A DNA stretch of 64,000 bases from Chloroflexota bacterium (GCA_022821905.1 JAJECS010000018.1:1-64000), one strand, 5' to 3'. Counted from the first letter of the stretch, positions 39,622-49,265 are shown. Made by a program: numbers and translations. Notes: a model not told the origin generated them from the letters alone.

Positions 39622-39647
39622 CGTCATTCCCGCGGAGGCGGGAATCC
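39622..39647 (+). repeat. CGTCATTCCCGCGAAGGCGGGAATC palindromic repeat family
   Basis: cgtcattcccgcggaggcgggaatcc. Confidence 0.8.
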
Positions 39648-39839
39648 ACCCTTAATTGAACCTGGGGGCGGACAGGATGCGCCCGGTCATCGCCAAGCCC
39701 GACTGGATTTCGCAAGAGTCTCCTCTGGGAGAGGGCGATCCGAGGAGTGGGCACGGATGGAATGTCGATCATCCAGCCAAAGGTCTCCGCCGGCGGGGCC
39801 AGGCGGTAGGCTCGGCGTGTCGATTCCAGATTCAAGTAG

Positions 39840-40940
39840 GTGCGGATCGTGAGCAGGATTCGGATGGGCGTCATCGGCTGCGGCGGCATTGCCCAGATCC
39901 AGCATCTGCCGCACCTGGTCGAGTTGCCGGACGTGTTCGAGATCGCCGGATTGTGCGACCTCTCGCGCGAGCTGCTGGCGCACGTCGGCGCAGCCTACGA
40001 CGTGCCGCCGGGGCGGCGGCATTTGGACTATCGGGAGTTAGTCGAGCGCCCGGACATCGACGCGGTCATCGTCTGCACCACCGGCTCGCACGCGCCGCCC
40101 GCCATCGCGGCGGCAAACGCCGGCAAGCACATCTTCGTGGAGAAGCCGGTTTGCTACACGGTTGCCGAGGCGGAGGCGATGGCCGACACCGCCGACCGCG
40201 CCGGAGTCGTCTACCTGGCGGCCTACATGAAGTGCTACGACCCGGCCTTCCGGTTCGCGCAGCGGCGGGTGGCGCAGATCGACGACGTGCGCTTCATCCA
40301 GGTCAACCACTTGCACCCCGACAACGCGCTGCACCTGGCCACGTTCGACTACTTCATCCCGTCCGATCTGCCGGCTGAGGTGATCGAGGCCGGACGCGCC
40401 GAATCGGACCGGCTCGTGGCCGAGGCGCTGGGCCGCGACCAGGTGGACGCCGCCACGCTCAGCGCTTTCGGGGCCATCAACGGCAGCATGATCCACGACA
40501 TCGGCAATCTGCACGGCATGTTCGGCGCCCCGCGGCGCGTGGTCAGCACCGACATCTGGGCCGGCGGCGTCGCCTTGTCGACCGTGCTGGAATACGCCGA
40601 CGGCGCGCGGGCCGTGTGCAACTGGATCGACCTGCCGGAGCTCTTCAGCTTCGAGGAGACGCTGGCTGTCTATGGCTCGCGCGATCGCGTGATCGCGTCG
40701 TTCCCCACGGGATGGAGCCGCGGGATTCCGACCGACGTCACCGTGCAGTGGATCGACGCCGACGGCCACCCCGCCACGACCACCCGGTCATGGCAAGCCA
40801 ACCCCTTCAAGCTGGAGCTGGAGCACTTCGCGGACTGCATCGCGCGGGGCGAGCCGCCGCTCACGCCGGGCCGCGAGGCCGTGGAGCACGTGGCGCTGGT
40901 ACGCGATATCGTGCTGGCGCACCTGGAGACCGATGCCTAA
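39840..40940 (+). CDS. Gfo/Idh/MocA-family oxidoreductase
   Basis: MGVIGCGGIAQIQHLPHLVEL.., HIFVEKPVCYTVAEAEAMADTADRAGVVYLAAYMKCYDPAF. Confidence 0.88.
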   Translation: MRIVSRIRMGVIGCGGIAQIQHLPHLVELPDVFEIAGLCDLSRELLAHVGAAYDVPPGRRHLDYRELVERPDIDAVIVCTTGSHAPPAIAAANAGKHIFVEKPVCYTVAEAEAMADTADRAGVVYLAAYMKCYDPAFRFAQRRVAQIDDVRFIQVNHLHPDNALHLATFDYFIPSDLPAEVIEAGRAESDRLVAEALGRDQVDAATLSAFGAINGSMIHDIGNLHGMFGAPRRVVSTDIWAGGVALSTVLEYADGARAVCNWIDLPELFSFEETLAVYGSRDRVIASFPTGWSRGIPTDVTVQWIDADGHPATTTRSWQANPFKLELEHFADCIARGEPPLTPGREAVEHVALVRDIVLAHLETDA

Positions 40941-40946
40941 CCTCTT

Positions 40947-40998
40947 CGTCATTCCCGCAAAGAGCTTGCCCCGTACTCGATACGGGGCGGGAATCCAC
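40947..40998 (+). repeat. CGTCATTCCCGC repeat with a nested palindrome in its loop
   Basis: cgtcattcccgcaaagagcttgccccgtactcgatacggggcgggaatccac; nested ccccgta-ctcga-tacgggg. Confidence 0.75.
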
Positions 40999-41093
40999 CC
41001 TCCACCGAACCTGGGGACGCACGGAATTTGCATGGTCATCTTTCGCCCGACCGTCTTAAGCAAAGGTCTCCACTGGGAAGGAGCCGCTTAGCC

Positions 41094-41738
41094 ATGCCGC
41101 TTGAAGTCTTCGACTACCGCCGCGATATCAAGAACGTCGTCATCACGCCCGAGATCCGCGCGCGCTTCCTGCGATTCGAGCCGGGCGACGTGGCCACGCG
41201 CCACAGCCACGACTTGGGCGCCGAGGTTTTCCTGATCATGCAGGGCCGCGCCGAGTTCGAGATCGAGGGCGAAACCGCGGTCCTGGGGCCGGGTGAGCTG
41301 TGCTTCGCGGGTCGGGACGACATGCACCAGGTGCGCGTGATCGGCGACGAGCCCGTGATCATGTACCTCTCGGTGACGCCGCACGTCGAGCCCACGCACA
41401 CCATGTACGCCGAGGACGGGTCCCGCCTGCCGCCCAAGTACGGTCACGCGACCAGCGAGGAGCGCGCCGGACACGACCCGTCCGCCGGAATCTCCACCGC
41501 GGACCTGGCCCTGGCGCATTTCCGCGCGTCGCGGGATCTGGCCCGGCTGGCCCGGCAGACCGCCGCCAATCACGCCGCGCGCACCGCCGAAATCGAGCAG
41601 CTTGCGGCCACCGGTGATGACGCCGGCACCAAGGCCATCGTCGACGCCATGTGGCCCGACACCTACGCCACCCTCAGCGCCGTGGCAAGAGTCGAAGCCG
41701 CCTGGAACGAGCTCGCCGCGCGCGTGGATTCGGGCTAG
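41094..41738 (+). CDS. Cupin-domain protein
   Basis: RFEPGDVATRHSHDLGAEVFLIMQGRAEFEIEGETAVLGPGELCFAGRDDMHQVRVIGDEPVIMYLSVTPH. Confidence 0.85.
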   Translation: MPLEVFDYRRDIKNVVITPEIRARFLRFEPGDVATRHSHDLGAEVFLIMQGRAEFEIEGETAVLGPGELCFAGRDDMHQVRVIGDEPVIMYLSVTPHVEPTHTMYAEDGSRLPPKYGHATSEERAGHDPSAGISTADLALAHFRASRDLARLARQTAANHAARTAEIEQLAATGDDAGTKAIVDAMWPDTYATLSAVARVEAAWNELAARVDSG

Positions 41739-41800
41739 GTCCGCCGTTCAGACTAGGGTCGTTGAATGCACCCCTCCAGCGACCGAGGCCTGACTAGTCC

Positions 41801-41876
41801 GTTCGTGGTGAGCTTGTCGAACCACACTCCGCCGGTGGGCTCAGGAGACTCCCTTCGACAGGCTCAGGGCGAACGA
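41801..41876. repeat. Inverted pair of GTTCGTGGTGAGCTTGTCGAACCA / CCTTCGACAGGCTCAGGGCGAACGA repeat
   Basis: Left arm 41801-41824, right arm 41852-41876; a further copy at 53041. Confidence 0.75.
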
Positions 41877-41912
41877 AGTCCGTAGATGGAGCGGGTCGGT
41901 GGAACCGTCCGC

Positions 41913-42953
41913 TTACTGCGGCTCGCGGACGGAGACCTCCTCCGAGCTCACGCGCACCAGCTGCTTGCCGATGTTGGTGCCGGTGAAGAGCCCGACAAAC
42001 GCCGCCGGCGCGTTCTCGATGCCGGCCACGATGTTCTCGCGGTAGGTGAGCTGTCCGGTCGTGACCCATTCGGTGAGCGCTGCCATGGCCTCGGGGTCGC
42101 GGTCCTCGAAGTCGTTGACCAGGAATCCCTCCATGCGCGCCCGGCGGCTGTGGATGGTGCGCGAGTGCGGCGGCACCGGCGCAAGCTCCTGGGAGTGGTA
42201 CTGCGAGATCGCGCCGCAGAGGGCGATGCGGGCGTGGATGTTGATGCGCCGCAGCAGAGCCTCCAGCACCTCGCCGCCCACGTTCTCGAAGATCACGTCG
42301 ATGCCGTCGGGGCAGGCGCTGTCGAGCGCGTCGTCCAGCGGCTGGGTGCGGTAGTTGATCGCCGCGTCGAATCCCAGCTCGTTGACCAGGTACATGCACT
42401 TGGCGTCGCTGCCGCAGGTGCCCACCACGCGGCACCCCTGGAGCTTCGCGATCTGGCCGGCGGCGCTGCCCACAGCCCCCGCGGCGCCCGTGACCACCGC
42501 AGTGTCGCCCGCGCGCGGCCGCGCCACCTCGAGCATGCCGTAGTAGGCCGTCAGCCCGGGCATGCCCAGGATGCCCAGCGCGGTTGACAGCGGCGCGGCC
42601 CCACGGTCGATGATTTCCAGGTCCTCCAGCGTCGTGACGGCATATTTCTGCCAGCCAAACTCGCCGCGCACGATCTCGCCCTCGCGCAGGCGCGGGTCGC
42701 TCGAAAAGACCACCTCGCCCACGCCCTCGCCGATCATCACCTCGCCGAGCGCAATCGGCTCCCCGCGCAGCGGCTTCTCCCACAGGCGCCCGCGCATGTA
42801 GGGGTCGACCGAGACATAGATCGTGCGCACGAACACCTCGCCGGCCGAGGGCCGCGGAATCGGAGACTCGACGATCTCGAAATCGTCAACCTGTGGCACG
42901 CCTTCCGGCCGGTGGGCCAGGACGACCTGGGTGTTCGTTGGGGTCGCAGACAC
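41913..42953 (-). CDS. NADP-dependent MDR-superfamily oxidoreductase (CurA/leukotriene B4 dehydrogenase-like)
   Basis: VSVDPYMRGRLWE, GMPGLTAYYGMLEVARPRAGDTAVVTGAAGAVGSAAGQIAKLQGCRVVGTCGS, YFENVGGE-like 'IFENVGGEVLEALLRR'. Confidence 0.92.
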   Translation of the reverse strand: MSATPTNTQVVLAHRPEGVPQVDDFEIVESPIPRPSAGEVFVRTIYVSVDPYMRGRLWEKPLRGEPIALGEVMIGEGVGEVVFSSDPRLREGEIVRGEFGWQKYAVTTLEDLEIIDRGAAPLSTALGILGMPGLTAYYGMLEVARPRAGDTAVVTGAAGAVGSAAGQIAKLQGCRVVGTCGSDAKCMYLVNELGFDAAINYRTQPLDDALDSACPDGIDVIFENVGGEVLEALLRRINIHARIALCGAISQYHSQELAPVPPHSRTIHSRRARMEGFLVNDFEDRDPEAMAALTEWVTTGQLTYRENIVAGIENAPAAFVGLFTGTNIGKQLVRVSSEEVSVREPQ

Positions 42954-42970
42954 GGCTCGCGCTCGCGTGG

Positions 42971-43855
42971 CTAGGCCACGCTCGCCAGACGCTGCTGAAG
43001 GTCCACGCCGGCCTCGATTTGGCCCATGAACTCGCGCGTGGAGGTGAGCACGGTGCGCCAGTCGGGCTTGGCCGGGACGCAGTCGATCGAGAGATAGCCC
43101 TGGTAGTCGATGGCGTGCAGCACGCGCACGATGTCGCTGAAGTCGAGGTGGCCGGTGCCGGGCATCTGGCGGTTGCTGTCGGCCAGGTGGATGTGCCGCA
43201 GGTGCTTGCCCGCGGTCCGCAGGGCCTCGGTGACCGGGCCGTCCTCGATGTTGAGGTGGAAGAAGTCGGCCACGATGCCCAGGTAATCCGATCCCACGGC
43301 CTCGACGACCGCGACCGCCTCGACCACTGAGTTCATGAACCCGGCGTAGCCCTCGAAGCGGTTGACCGGCTCGATGGCTACCGGCACCCCCACGGATTCG
43401 GCGTGGTCCGCAATCTCGCGCGCCGACCGCTCAAACTGCCGCCGCAGATCCGTGAGCGGCTTGGTGGTTGTCGGGTACTCGGGCACGAACGACACCGCGC
43501 AGATTTCGTAGACCGGCGGCTCGTCCAGCGTCGCGCCCAGGTCGAGGCAGCGCTTGGCGTAGTCGACCGCGTAGGAGCGCTTGGACTCGTCCCCTGACGC
43601 CAGGTCGCGCTCCTCGCCGGCGTGCCATCCGCCCCAGGCGCCCAGGAGCGAAGGAATGCTTAGCCCGAGGTTCCGTGCCTTGTCGACCACGCTGTAGAAC
43701 AGCGCCTCGTCGATGCGGTCGGGCTCGGCGTCCAGGTCGACGCCGTCGTAGCCCGCGTCGGCAACCGCGCCCAGCACGGTGTCGGGGTCGTCCCACACCT
43801 GCCCGCCGGGGCTGCTCGCCAGCGTCGCCAGCACCACCGAGTACTTCAGCGCCAT
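42971..43855 (-). CDS. Sugar phosphate isomerase/epimerase (AP-endonuclease-2-like TIM barrel)
   Basis: GYDGVDLDAEPD.., VPVAIEPVNRFEGYAGFMNS, LGIVADFFHLNIEDGPVTEALRTAGKHLRHIHLADSNRQMPGTGHLDF. Confidence 0.88.
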   Translation of the reverse strand: MALKYSVVLATLASSPGGQVWDDPDTVLGAVADAGYDGVDLDAEPDRIDEALFYSVVDKARNLGLSIPSLLGAWGGWHAGEERDLASGDESKRSYAVDYAKRCLDLGATLDEPPVYEICAVSFVPEYPTTTKPLTDLRRQFERSAREIADHAESVGVPVAIEPVNRFEGYAGFMNSVVEAVAVVEAVGSDYLGIVADFFHLNIEDGPVTEALRTAGKHLRHIHLADSNRQMPGTGHLDFSDIVRVLHAIDYQGYLSIDCVPAKPDWRTVLTSTREFMGQIEAGVDLQQRLASVA

Positions 43856-43858
43856 CGC

Positions 43859-44548
43859 TCAGTGCCCCATCTTGGAGAGCGCCTCGTCCACCGAGGCGTT
43901 CGGCCCGATCAGCGCGTCCATGGCCGCCCGCTCGTCGGCGCGCACCTTTGCGACCTGCGCGGGCAGGTCCGCGGCGGCGGACAGCGGCACGTTGAGCAGA
44001 CCGTTCACGTCGCCGTGGATCAGATCGCCCGGCTCGACCACCATGCCGTCGATCTCGATCGGGATGTCCATGGTGATGCGCCGCGGATTGCCGTGGGAGA
44101 CCGACGTGCCCGCGGCGAAGCAGGCGAAGCGCATCTCGCGCAGCTGGTCCACGTCGCGGATGGCGCCGTCGGTGATGAATGCCACGGCGCCGAGCGCGCC
44201 GTAGAGCGTGGCGGCATAGTCGCCGAACATCGCCGCGCGCGCCTTGTGCGGGCCGATGTCCTGCACGACGACGATCGAGGGCTTGGGAGCGGCGGCCAGC
44301 AGCTCGGCGAACTCGCGCATGCCGCGGCCCACCTCGACCGGTCCGGGTCCCGTGGTGTCGATCTGCGCGGTGACGGCATAGCCCAGCGTGACGCCAAGCT
44401 CGGGGAACATGCAGCGCACCCGCGACCCGGCGAATCCCTCCAGGTGCCCGCGCACGCCCAACTCTTCGATGGCGTTGGACACTGTCGGGCTGTCGGCGGC
44501 TTGGAGCGCGGCAAAGGTGGCTTCGTCGAGCGGCCCGGATACCGACAT
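43859..44548 (-). CDS. RraA-family protein (HMG/CHA aldolase-like)
   Basis: ADSPTVSNAIEELGVRG, VVVQDIGPHKARAAMFGDYAATLYGALGAVAFITDGAIRDVDQLRE, GDLIHGDVNGLLNVP. Confidence 0.88.
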   Translation of the reverse strand: MSVSGPLDEATFAALQAADSPTVSNAIEELGVRGHLEGFAGSRVRCMFPELGVTLGYAVTAQIDTTGPGPVEVGRGMREFAELLAAAPKPSIVVVQDIGPHKARAAMFGDYAATLYGALGAVAFITDGAIRDVDQLREMRFACFAAGTSVSHGNPRRITMDIPIEIDGMVVEPGDLIHGDVNGLLNVPLSAAADLPAQVAKVRADERAAMDALIGPNASVDEALSKMGH

Positions 44549-44659
44549 GGCGGCTCCCTCGGTGGGCTGGCGCTGTGAGCCGATGCTATGCGCGGCGAAG
44601 TGTCAGCGTCAACGCGGCCAAGCCGCGCGACATGAATCGAGTGCGCGACCGCTCTTGGT

Positions 44660-47600
44660 TCACGGGCGCGTGATCGACTCTGGCACGTAGGCTTCGCCGG
44701 TATCCAGGGGCGGCGTCGGGCCAAAGCTGGAATACGGCACATAGGCCCCGGCCGGGTAAAGCCGGTCGCGCACGGCGTCACCCAAGAGCCGCAGCTTCAC
44801 GGGCTGCTGGCTCCCAGGGTGGTACTCGAGCACCGCGGCTTGGAAGTACTGGCGGATGAAGCCGGATGCCGCGCCGGGAATATTGAGCACCGCCTGCGGA
44901 TGATGGTCGTAGCGGGCGTCGGTCTTGGGATAGCCGAAGGCGGCAACGCCGCCGTGCGCCTCAAAGAAGTCGAGGAACCCAATGTCGGTCCCGTCGACCG
45001 CAACGTTGGAGACGCGGTGGCCGAACGGGCCGAGCACCGCGCCCGGCTGTTCGGACAGCAGGTCCGGCTCCACGCCCAGATCGGGCGCACCCCGCAGCCC
45101 ACCGCCGATGTAGTCCCAGACCAATCGGCGCTCAATGCGCCAGACGTCATGGCGCTGCTGGCAGTCGACGACACCGCGCTGGTAGTACTGAGTGAGCACA
45201 CCGGGCCGCTCCTCCATGACCTCCGAGGTGGCATGGCCCCACCGAGTGACGCCGCCAGTGGATTGGTAATGCGCCAGGAAGTCACAAGCGAATTCCTGAT
45301 CGGCAGTCGTGACCTGCAAGTCCGGAATGTTGTGCGCTAGGTGCACGGCCGGCACAAAGAAGCTGTTGCGTTTCACCCGGGTGCTGAAGTTAGCGCTGGC
45401 CATCCGGGCCGCCGGGGGCCTTGGCAGACCTGATGCGCTCGACGCCAGGATCGCCGCGCCGCAGCTCGTCACATCGTCGGCTACCACAAACGCGGGTGAC
45501 CAGTTGGAGAGCGGGTCGCCGTCAGGAGTGATGAGTCTGACGGACATTGTCAATCTTTCATAATCGGGCCAGGTGTGCTTCCAGAAGTGAAGATTCGGCA
45601 TCGTGATCAACGATTCATTACGGTATCCGCCGGTACCCGCGAGGCTAATCCAGTGCTGCTTCATGGAACCAACCTTGCGAAACTCTAGCAGCACATCATG
45701 ATCTTCGGGTAATCCATCCACGAATAATTCGAGAGAGGTGTCGAATCGATCTCGTGCCACACTGAGGATGCAATTCGGAGGTGATGGATTGACCGAGGTA
45801 ATATTCATGGCATATGTTGTCTCGGGTGCCAATATGCGATCTCCTGCCTGAGATGATGCTCGCCCAGGACCATTGAACGGGTTGTGATAGATCAGTACTC
45901 GACCGCGATTTATATCGCCTATATAGAGATTGTCACTATTGTCAAATACAGCGGTGTATGGCATTGATGCGAGATCGTAAAGATACCTATTTGGACTGGT
46001 TTCAGGGCCGAGTGGATCATCGTATATCCCAACAAAGCGACCCCCTGAGTACATGTTATACCCGACCACCATTCGATTATCACTGTCGAATGCTGCCTCC
46101 CATGTGGCAGCTTTGAGTGGGTGCGCGTCCGTTCGGTTGACTGCTTGCTGTGGTTCATAGTCGCTCACAACAAGGGTTGGGATGGATCCGCCATAGGTGT
46201 CAAATGTCTTGGCGGCGTTCGGTGCGTATATTGCCGACGATGTGTCAGTTGGCAAGGCGTCCCTGGTGAATACGAGGAGGCGTTGATTGCCGTCTATCTC
46301 GAGCGAGTGGTCCGACACGTATAGATTTCCAACGGTATCGATTGAAAGGGCGCCAGGGAGGCAAAGCATGTTTGGGCTGAGCATTTCATGGATCTGCGGG
46401 TCGCGCGGCACGTGAGGTATTGCCGGAGCACGGCGGTTGCAAAGAGATCCGGTGGCATCATTTTGTCCGAGAATTATATCGACTACTGGATTTGTGAATG
46501 GATTTCTGATTCGAACAACGCGGTTGTTGTCGGTGTCGCTTAACCAAACGAATTCGCCAGCCTCCACCGGGGCAATGCCGAAAATGCGGTCGCCGAACGA
46601 GAGCGTATCGGTCGTCCCAAGGACAGGGAGAGCTTTCCGGTGTATGGGAATTGTGTGAAGCGGTACCGAGTGTTCTGTAAGTGGTAATTGATAGATGTCA
46701 ATGGGGCCCCGTCCTTCGAAGCCGAGAACCCACAGGCGGCCTGCACTGTCGACTTTGATGATCCCACAGCAGGTATCCCAGATATTTCGAGGCCGTTCGT
46801 CGCCGACGACTCCATCGGCGGATTGACCGGTAGCGATGGATGGCAGGCCGTTCCAAAATAAGAGGCGGTGGATGTCGCTGACGATCATTTGGTCGTCCCA
46901 GAGTGCAATGCCCCTAGGGGAGTGCAATCCGCGCTTGGTGGAGAGATTTGGTCCGTGAGGCGTCGATGGTGAGAAGAATTGCTTGTCTGGGTAGACAATC
47001 GCGAGATTGCTAGGGATAGATATTGATGCTGGAATGCGTACCACATCGGCCTGGTAGCTTCCGATCGAGGCTACGATATTTCCATCACGGTCGATGCCAA
47101 TGCCGCCGCCGCCTCTGCATATTGCTCCGGTCCATTTGGTGGCCCCTTGATGCTGAGGCTTTCCACAATACTCCGTGGGATGATAGGCGGAGAGTCCGAA
47201 TATGGAGTGGATCGATGTAAAGTCCCAATTCCAAAGCGCTATCATGCCGTGTTCTGTGTCGTATATCCATAATCCGTTGCCTGCGGGATCTGGTTCGAGT
47301 GAAGTTGGATTCCTGAATTGTGAGTCGTGGATGTGGGTTGCAGGCATTCCAGAAGTAAACGGTGGCTGAAAGACGAGGAGGCGGTCGTTGTCGGTGTCGA
47401 CCACGTATGCACGATTGTCGGGTCCAAAGCGTATGGCTGATGGGGTGTGCATTGTTGTCGGATCGGACCCTGGAGTTGCTGTGTGAAAGCTTTGCTGGCC
47501 AAGAACTAGGTCGGCGACGGTGCTGATTTGGTGGTTGGCCGGATCCATCGGAAACCTCAGCACACGGTTGTTTCCGCTGTCTGCAACCCAGAGATTTCCA

Positions 47601-48400
47601 TACGGATCGATGTCGACGCCATTTCCGTAGAGACCTGGTTCGAATCGGTTAGTGTTCGAGTGGAAGCAGAGAGTATCCGCGCGTGGCGAGTCGATTACAC
47701 CTCGATTGCACATGATTCCGGAGGAATCCGCTTGTCCCCAGACGGCGTCTGCCACTGAATCGTTTGCGAATGGAGAGTTGTATTTGAGCACTCTGTTATT
47801 GAAGGAGTCTGGAACGTAGAGATTCGAATTGGTGTCAACGGCCATCGTGACGAAGGATGGGTGCTCCACAGGGCTACGAGTAACATCCGGTAGGCCGCAG
47901 AGAGTCTGGGGGCCGGCGGACGGGCGTACCGGGTAGTTCTGAACTCCACCATCTCCGTTGCATGCTGAGTGGTGATATCCCGACGGCTGGCCGATGACAA
48001 CATCTGCGGTGCACGGGCTTGGTCCGGCGTAGCACCTGGCGAGGTTGATCCCCAGGATGCGGCTGTTGCCCGAATCCCAAATGTATGCCCGTCCGGGGTC
48101 GGTCGATCTATCGACGACGACTCCGCCGGGATTGAACACCTTGAACGGAACGACTTCATTGGGACCTATCTGAGAAAAGTCTGGCTTTCCGACGACTACG
48201 TCCGCCCACAGGTCGCCGGCTTGCCCCCTGACGGGTGGTGAAGGTGGAAACGGTGCCGGGGCAGGCGACGGGCCCATGGACCGAATAGCGGCGGAGTTTT
48301 CGGCGGTTCGCAAAGCGGCGACGGCCGATAGATCCGATTGGAGTGCGGCTAGCACGGCGGAGAAGAGCAGGACTGCCGCCGCGAGCACTCTTCGACACAC
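44660..48400 (-). CDS. Large secreted NHL-repeat (beta-propeller) protein with C-terminal 'FGYP'-type repeats
   Basis: 1246 aa; signal-like N-terminus; repeated NHL-like units (NLYVPDSFNNRVLKYNSPF, NLWVADSGNNRVLRFPMD, YVVDTDNDRLLVFQPPF, FVWLSDTDNNRVVRIRNPF) with 'VIGQ/ILGQ' spacers; C-terminus HGGVAAFGYPKTDARYDHHPQ..IRQYFQAAVLEYHPGSQQPVKLRLLGD. Confidence 0.85.
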   Translation of the reverse strand: MCRRVLAAAVLLFSAVLAALQSDLSAVAALRTAENSAAIRSMGPSPAPAPFPPSPPVRGQAGDLWADVVVGKPDFSQIGPNEVVPFKVFNPGGVVVDRSTDPGRAYIWDSGNSRILGINLARCYAGPSPCTADVVIGQPSGYHHSACNGDGGVQNYPVRPSAGPQTLCGLPDVTRSPVEHPSFVTMAVDTNSNLYVPDSFNNRVLKYNSPFANDSVADAVWGQADSSGIMCNRGVIDSPRADTLCFHSNTNRFEPGLYGNGVDIDPYGNLWVADSGNNRVLRFPMDPANHQISTVADLVLGQQSFHTATPGSDPTTMHTPSAIRFGPDNRAYVVDTDNDRLLVFQPPFTSGMPATHIHDSQFRNPTSLEPDPAGNGLWIYDTEHGMIALWNWDFTSIHSIFGLSAYHPTEYCGKPQHQGATKWTGAICRGGGGIGIDRDGNIVASIGSYQADVVRIPASISIPSNLAIVYPDKQFFSPSTPHGPNLSTKRGLHSPRGIALWDDQMIVSDIHRLLFWNGLPSIATGQSADGVVGDERPRNIWDTCCGIIKVDSAGRLWVLGFEGRGPIDIYQLPLTEHSVPLHTIPIHRKALPVLGTTDTLSFGDRIFGIAPVEAGEFVWLSDTDNNRVVRIRNPFTNPVVDIILGQNDATGSLCNRRAPAIPHVPRDPQIHEMLSPNMLCLPGALSIDTVGNLYVSDHSLEIDGNQRLLVFTRDALPTDTSSAIYAPNAAKTFDTYGGSIPTLVVSDYEPQQAVNRTDAHPLKAATWEAAFDSDNRMVVGYNMYSGGRFVGIYDDPLGPETSPNRYLYDLASMPYTAVFDNSDNLYIGDINRGRVLIYHNPFNGPGRASSQAGDRILAPETTYAMNITSVNPSPPNCILSVARDRFDTSLELFVDGLPEDHDVLLEFRKVGSMKQHWISLAGTGGYRNESLITMPNLHFWKHTWPDYERLTMSVRLITPDGDPLSNWSPAFVVADDVTSCGAAILASSASGLPRPPAARMASANFSTRVKRNSFFVPAVHLAHNIPDLQVTTADQEFACDFLAHYQSTGGVTRWGHATSEVMEERPGVLTQYYQRGVVDCQQRHDVWRIERRLVWDYIGGGLRGAPDLGVEPDLLSEQPGAVLGPFGHRVSNVAVDGTDIGFLDFFEAHGGVAAFGYPKTDARYDHHPQAVLNIPGAASGFIRQYFQAAVLEYHPGSQQPVKLRLLGDAVRDRLYPAGAYVPYSSFGPTPPLDTGEAYVPESITRP

Positions 48401-48412
48401 GCCGTCGACCTG

Positions 48413-49264
48413 CTAATACGCCGCGATGTTGAGGACCGCTTGTTCCTCCGGCGTCAGCGCCTCGATCTGCTCCTGGCTCATGCCGCGGAAATGCGTATTC
48501 GGCGGAACCCCGGCTTCCAGCCCCCAGATCTTGCGTTCCTCCAGCGACATCTGGGCGCGCATCTCCGGCGGCATGTAGCGATAGGCATCGTTGAAGCTCT
48601 TCACCCACCAGCGTTGGAAGAACAGGATCAGCGAGTAGCGCGGCTTGTCGCCGCGGTTGGTCCCGCCGGTGTGCCACAGGCTGGCGTCCCACATCAGCAC
48701 CGACCCCGCCGGCGCTTCGGCAATCTTCCATCCCGGCGGCAGCGTTTCGGGCTCAGGCGGCGGAATCTCGGTCGAGAGGTGCGACCCCGGCCAGATCACC
48801 GGTCCCCCGGTGGTCGTCGAGAACTCGGTGAGGGCCCAGGCCGCCTGGATGCCCAGGGGGTAGTGCCGCCCGCCGACGAACGGCGTGACCGTGAAATCGC
48901 TCCAGTCGGCGTGCACGTTGCCACCGAATCGCTGGTGGTCCTTCTGTCCGGTCGGCATGGGCACGCGGACGGTGACGTCGTGGGCGAACATGTCTTCGCC
49001 CAGCACTCGCCGCGCGACCTCGACCGGCGCCGGATACCGCAGCGGCAGGCCGTGGAAGTGCCGGTGCTTGGCCTGCGCGTTGAACGCCATCCGCAAGTCG
49101 GCGCTCTGCAGGCCGTATTTCCGCCCGATGGTTTCCTCGGCCGCCAGCGTCTCCTCGATCGCCGCCACCGAGGCGTCGATCTCCGCCTGCGGCAGCACCC
49201 GCTCCAGGATCGTGTAGCCGTCGCGCTCGATCTGGGCCGCGTGCCGCTCGATGTCCCAGGTCAT
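48413..49264 (-). CDS. Phytanoyl-CoA dioxygenase (PhyH) family protein
   Basis: QIERDGYTILERVLPQAEID.., NVHADWSDFTVTPF, TGGPVIWPGSHLSTEIPPPE, GSVLMWDASLWHTGGTNRGDKPRYSLILFFQRWW. Confidence 0.88.
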   Translation of the reverse strand: MTWDIERHAAQIERDGYTILERVLPQAEIDASVAAIEETLAAEETIGRKYGLQSADLRMAFNAQAKHRHFHGLPLRYPAPVEVARRVLGEDMFAHDVTVRVPMPTGQKDHQRFGGNVHADWSDFTVTPFVGGRHYPLGIQAAWALTEFSTTTGGPVIWPGSHLSTEIPPPEPETLPPGWKIAEAPAGSVLMWDASLWHTGGTNRGDKPRYSLILFFQRWWVKSFNDAYRYMPPEMRAQMSLEERKIWGLEAGVPPNTHFRGMSQEQIEALTPEEQAVLNIAAY

Positions 49265-49265
49265 A

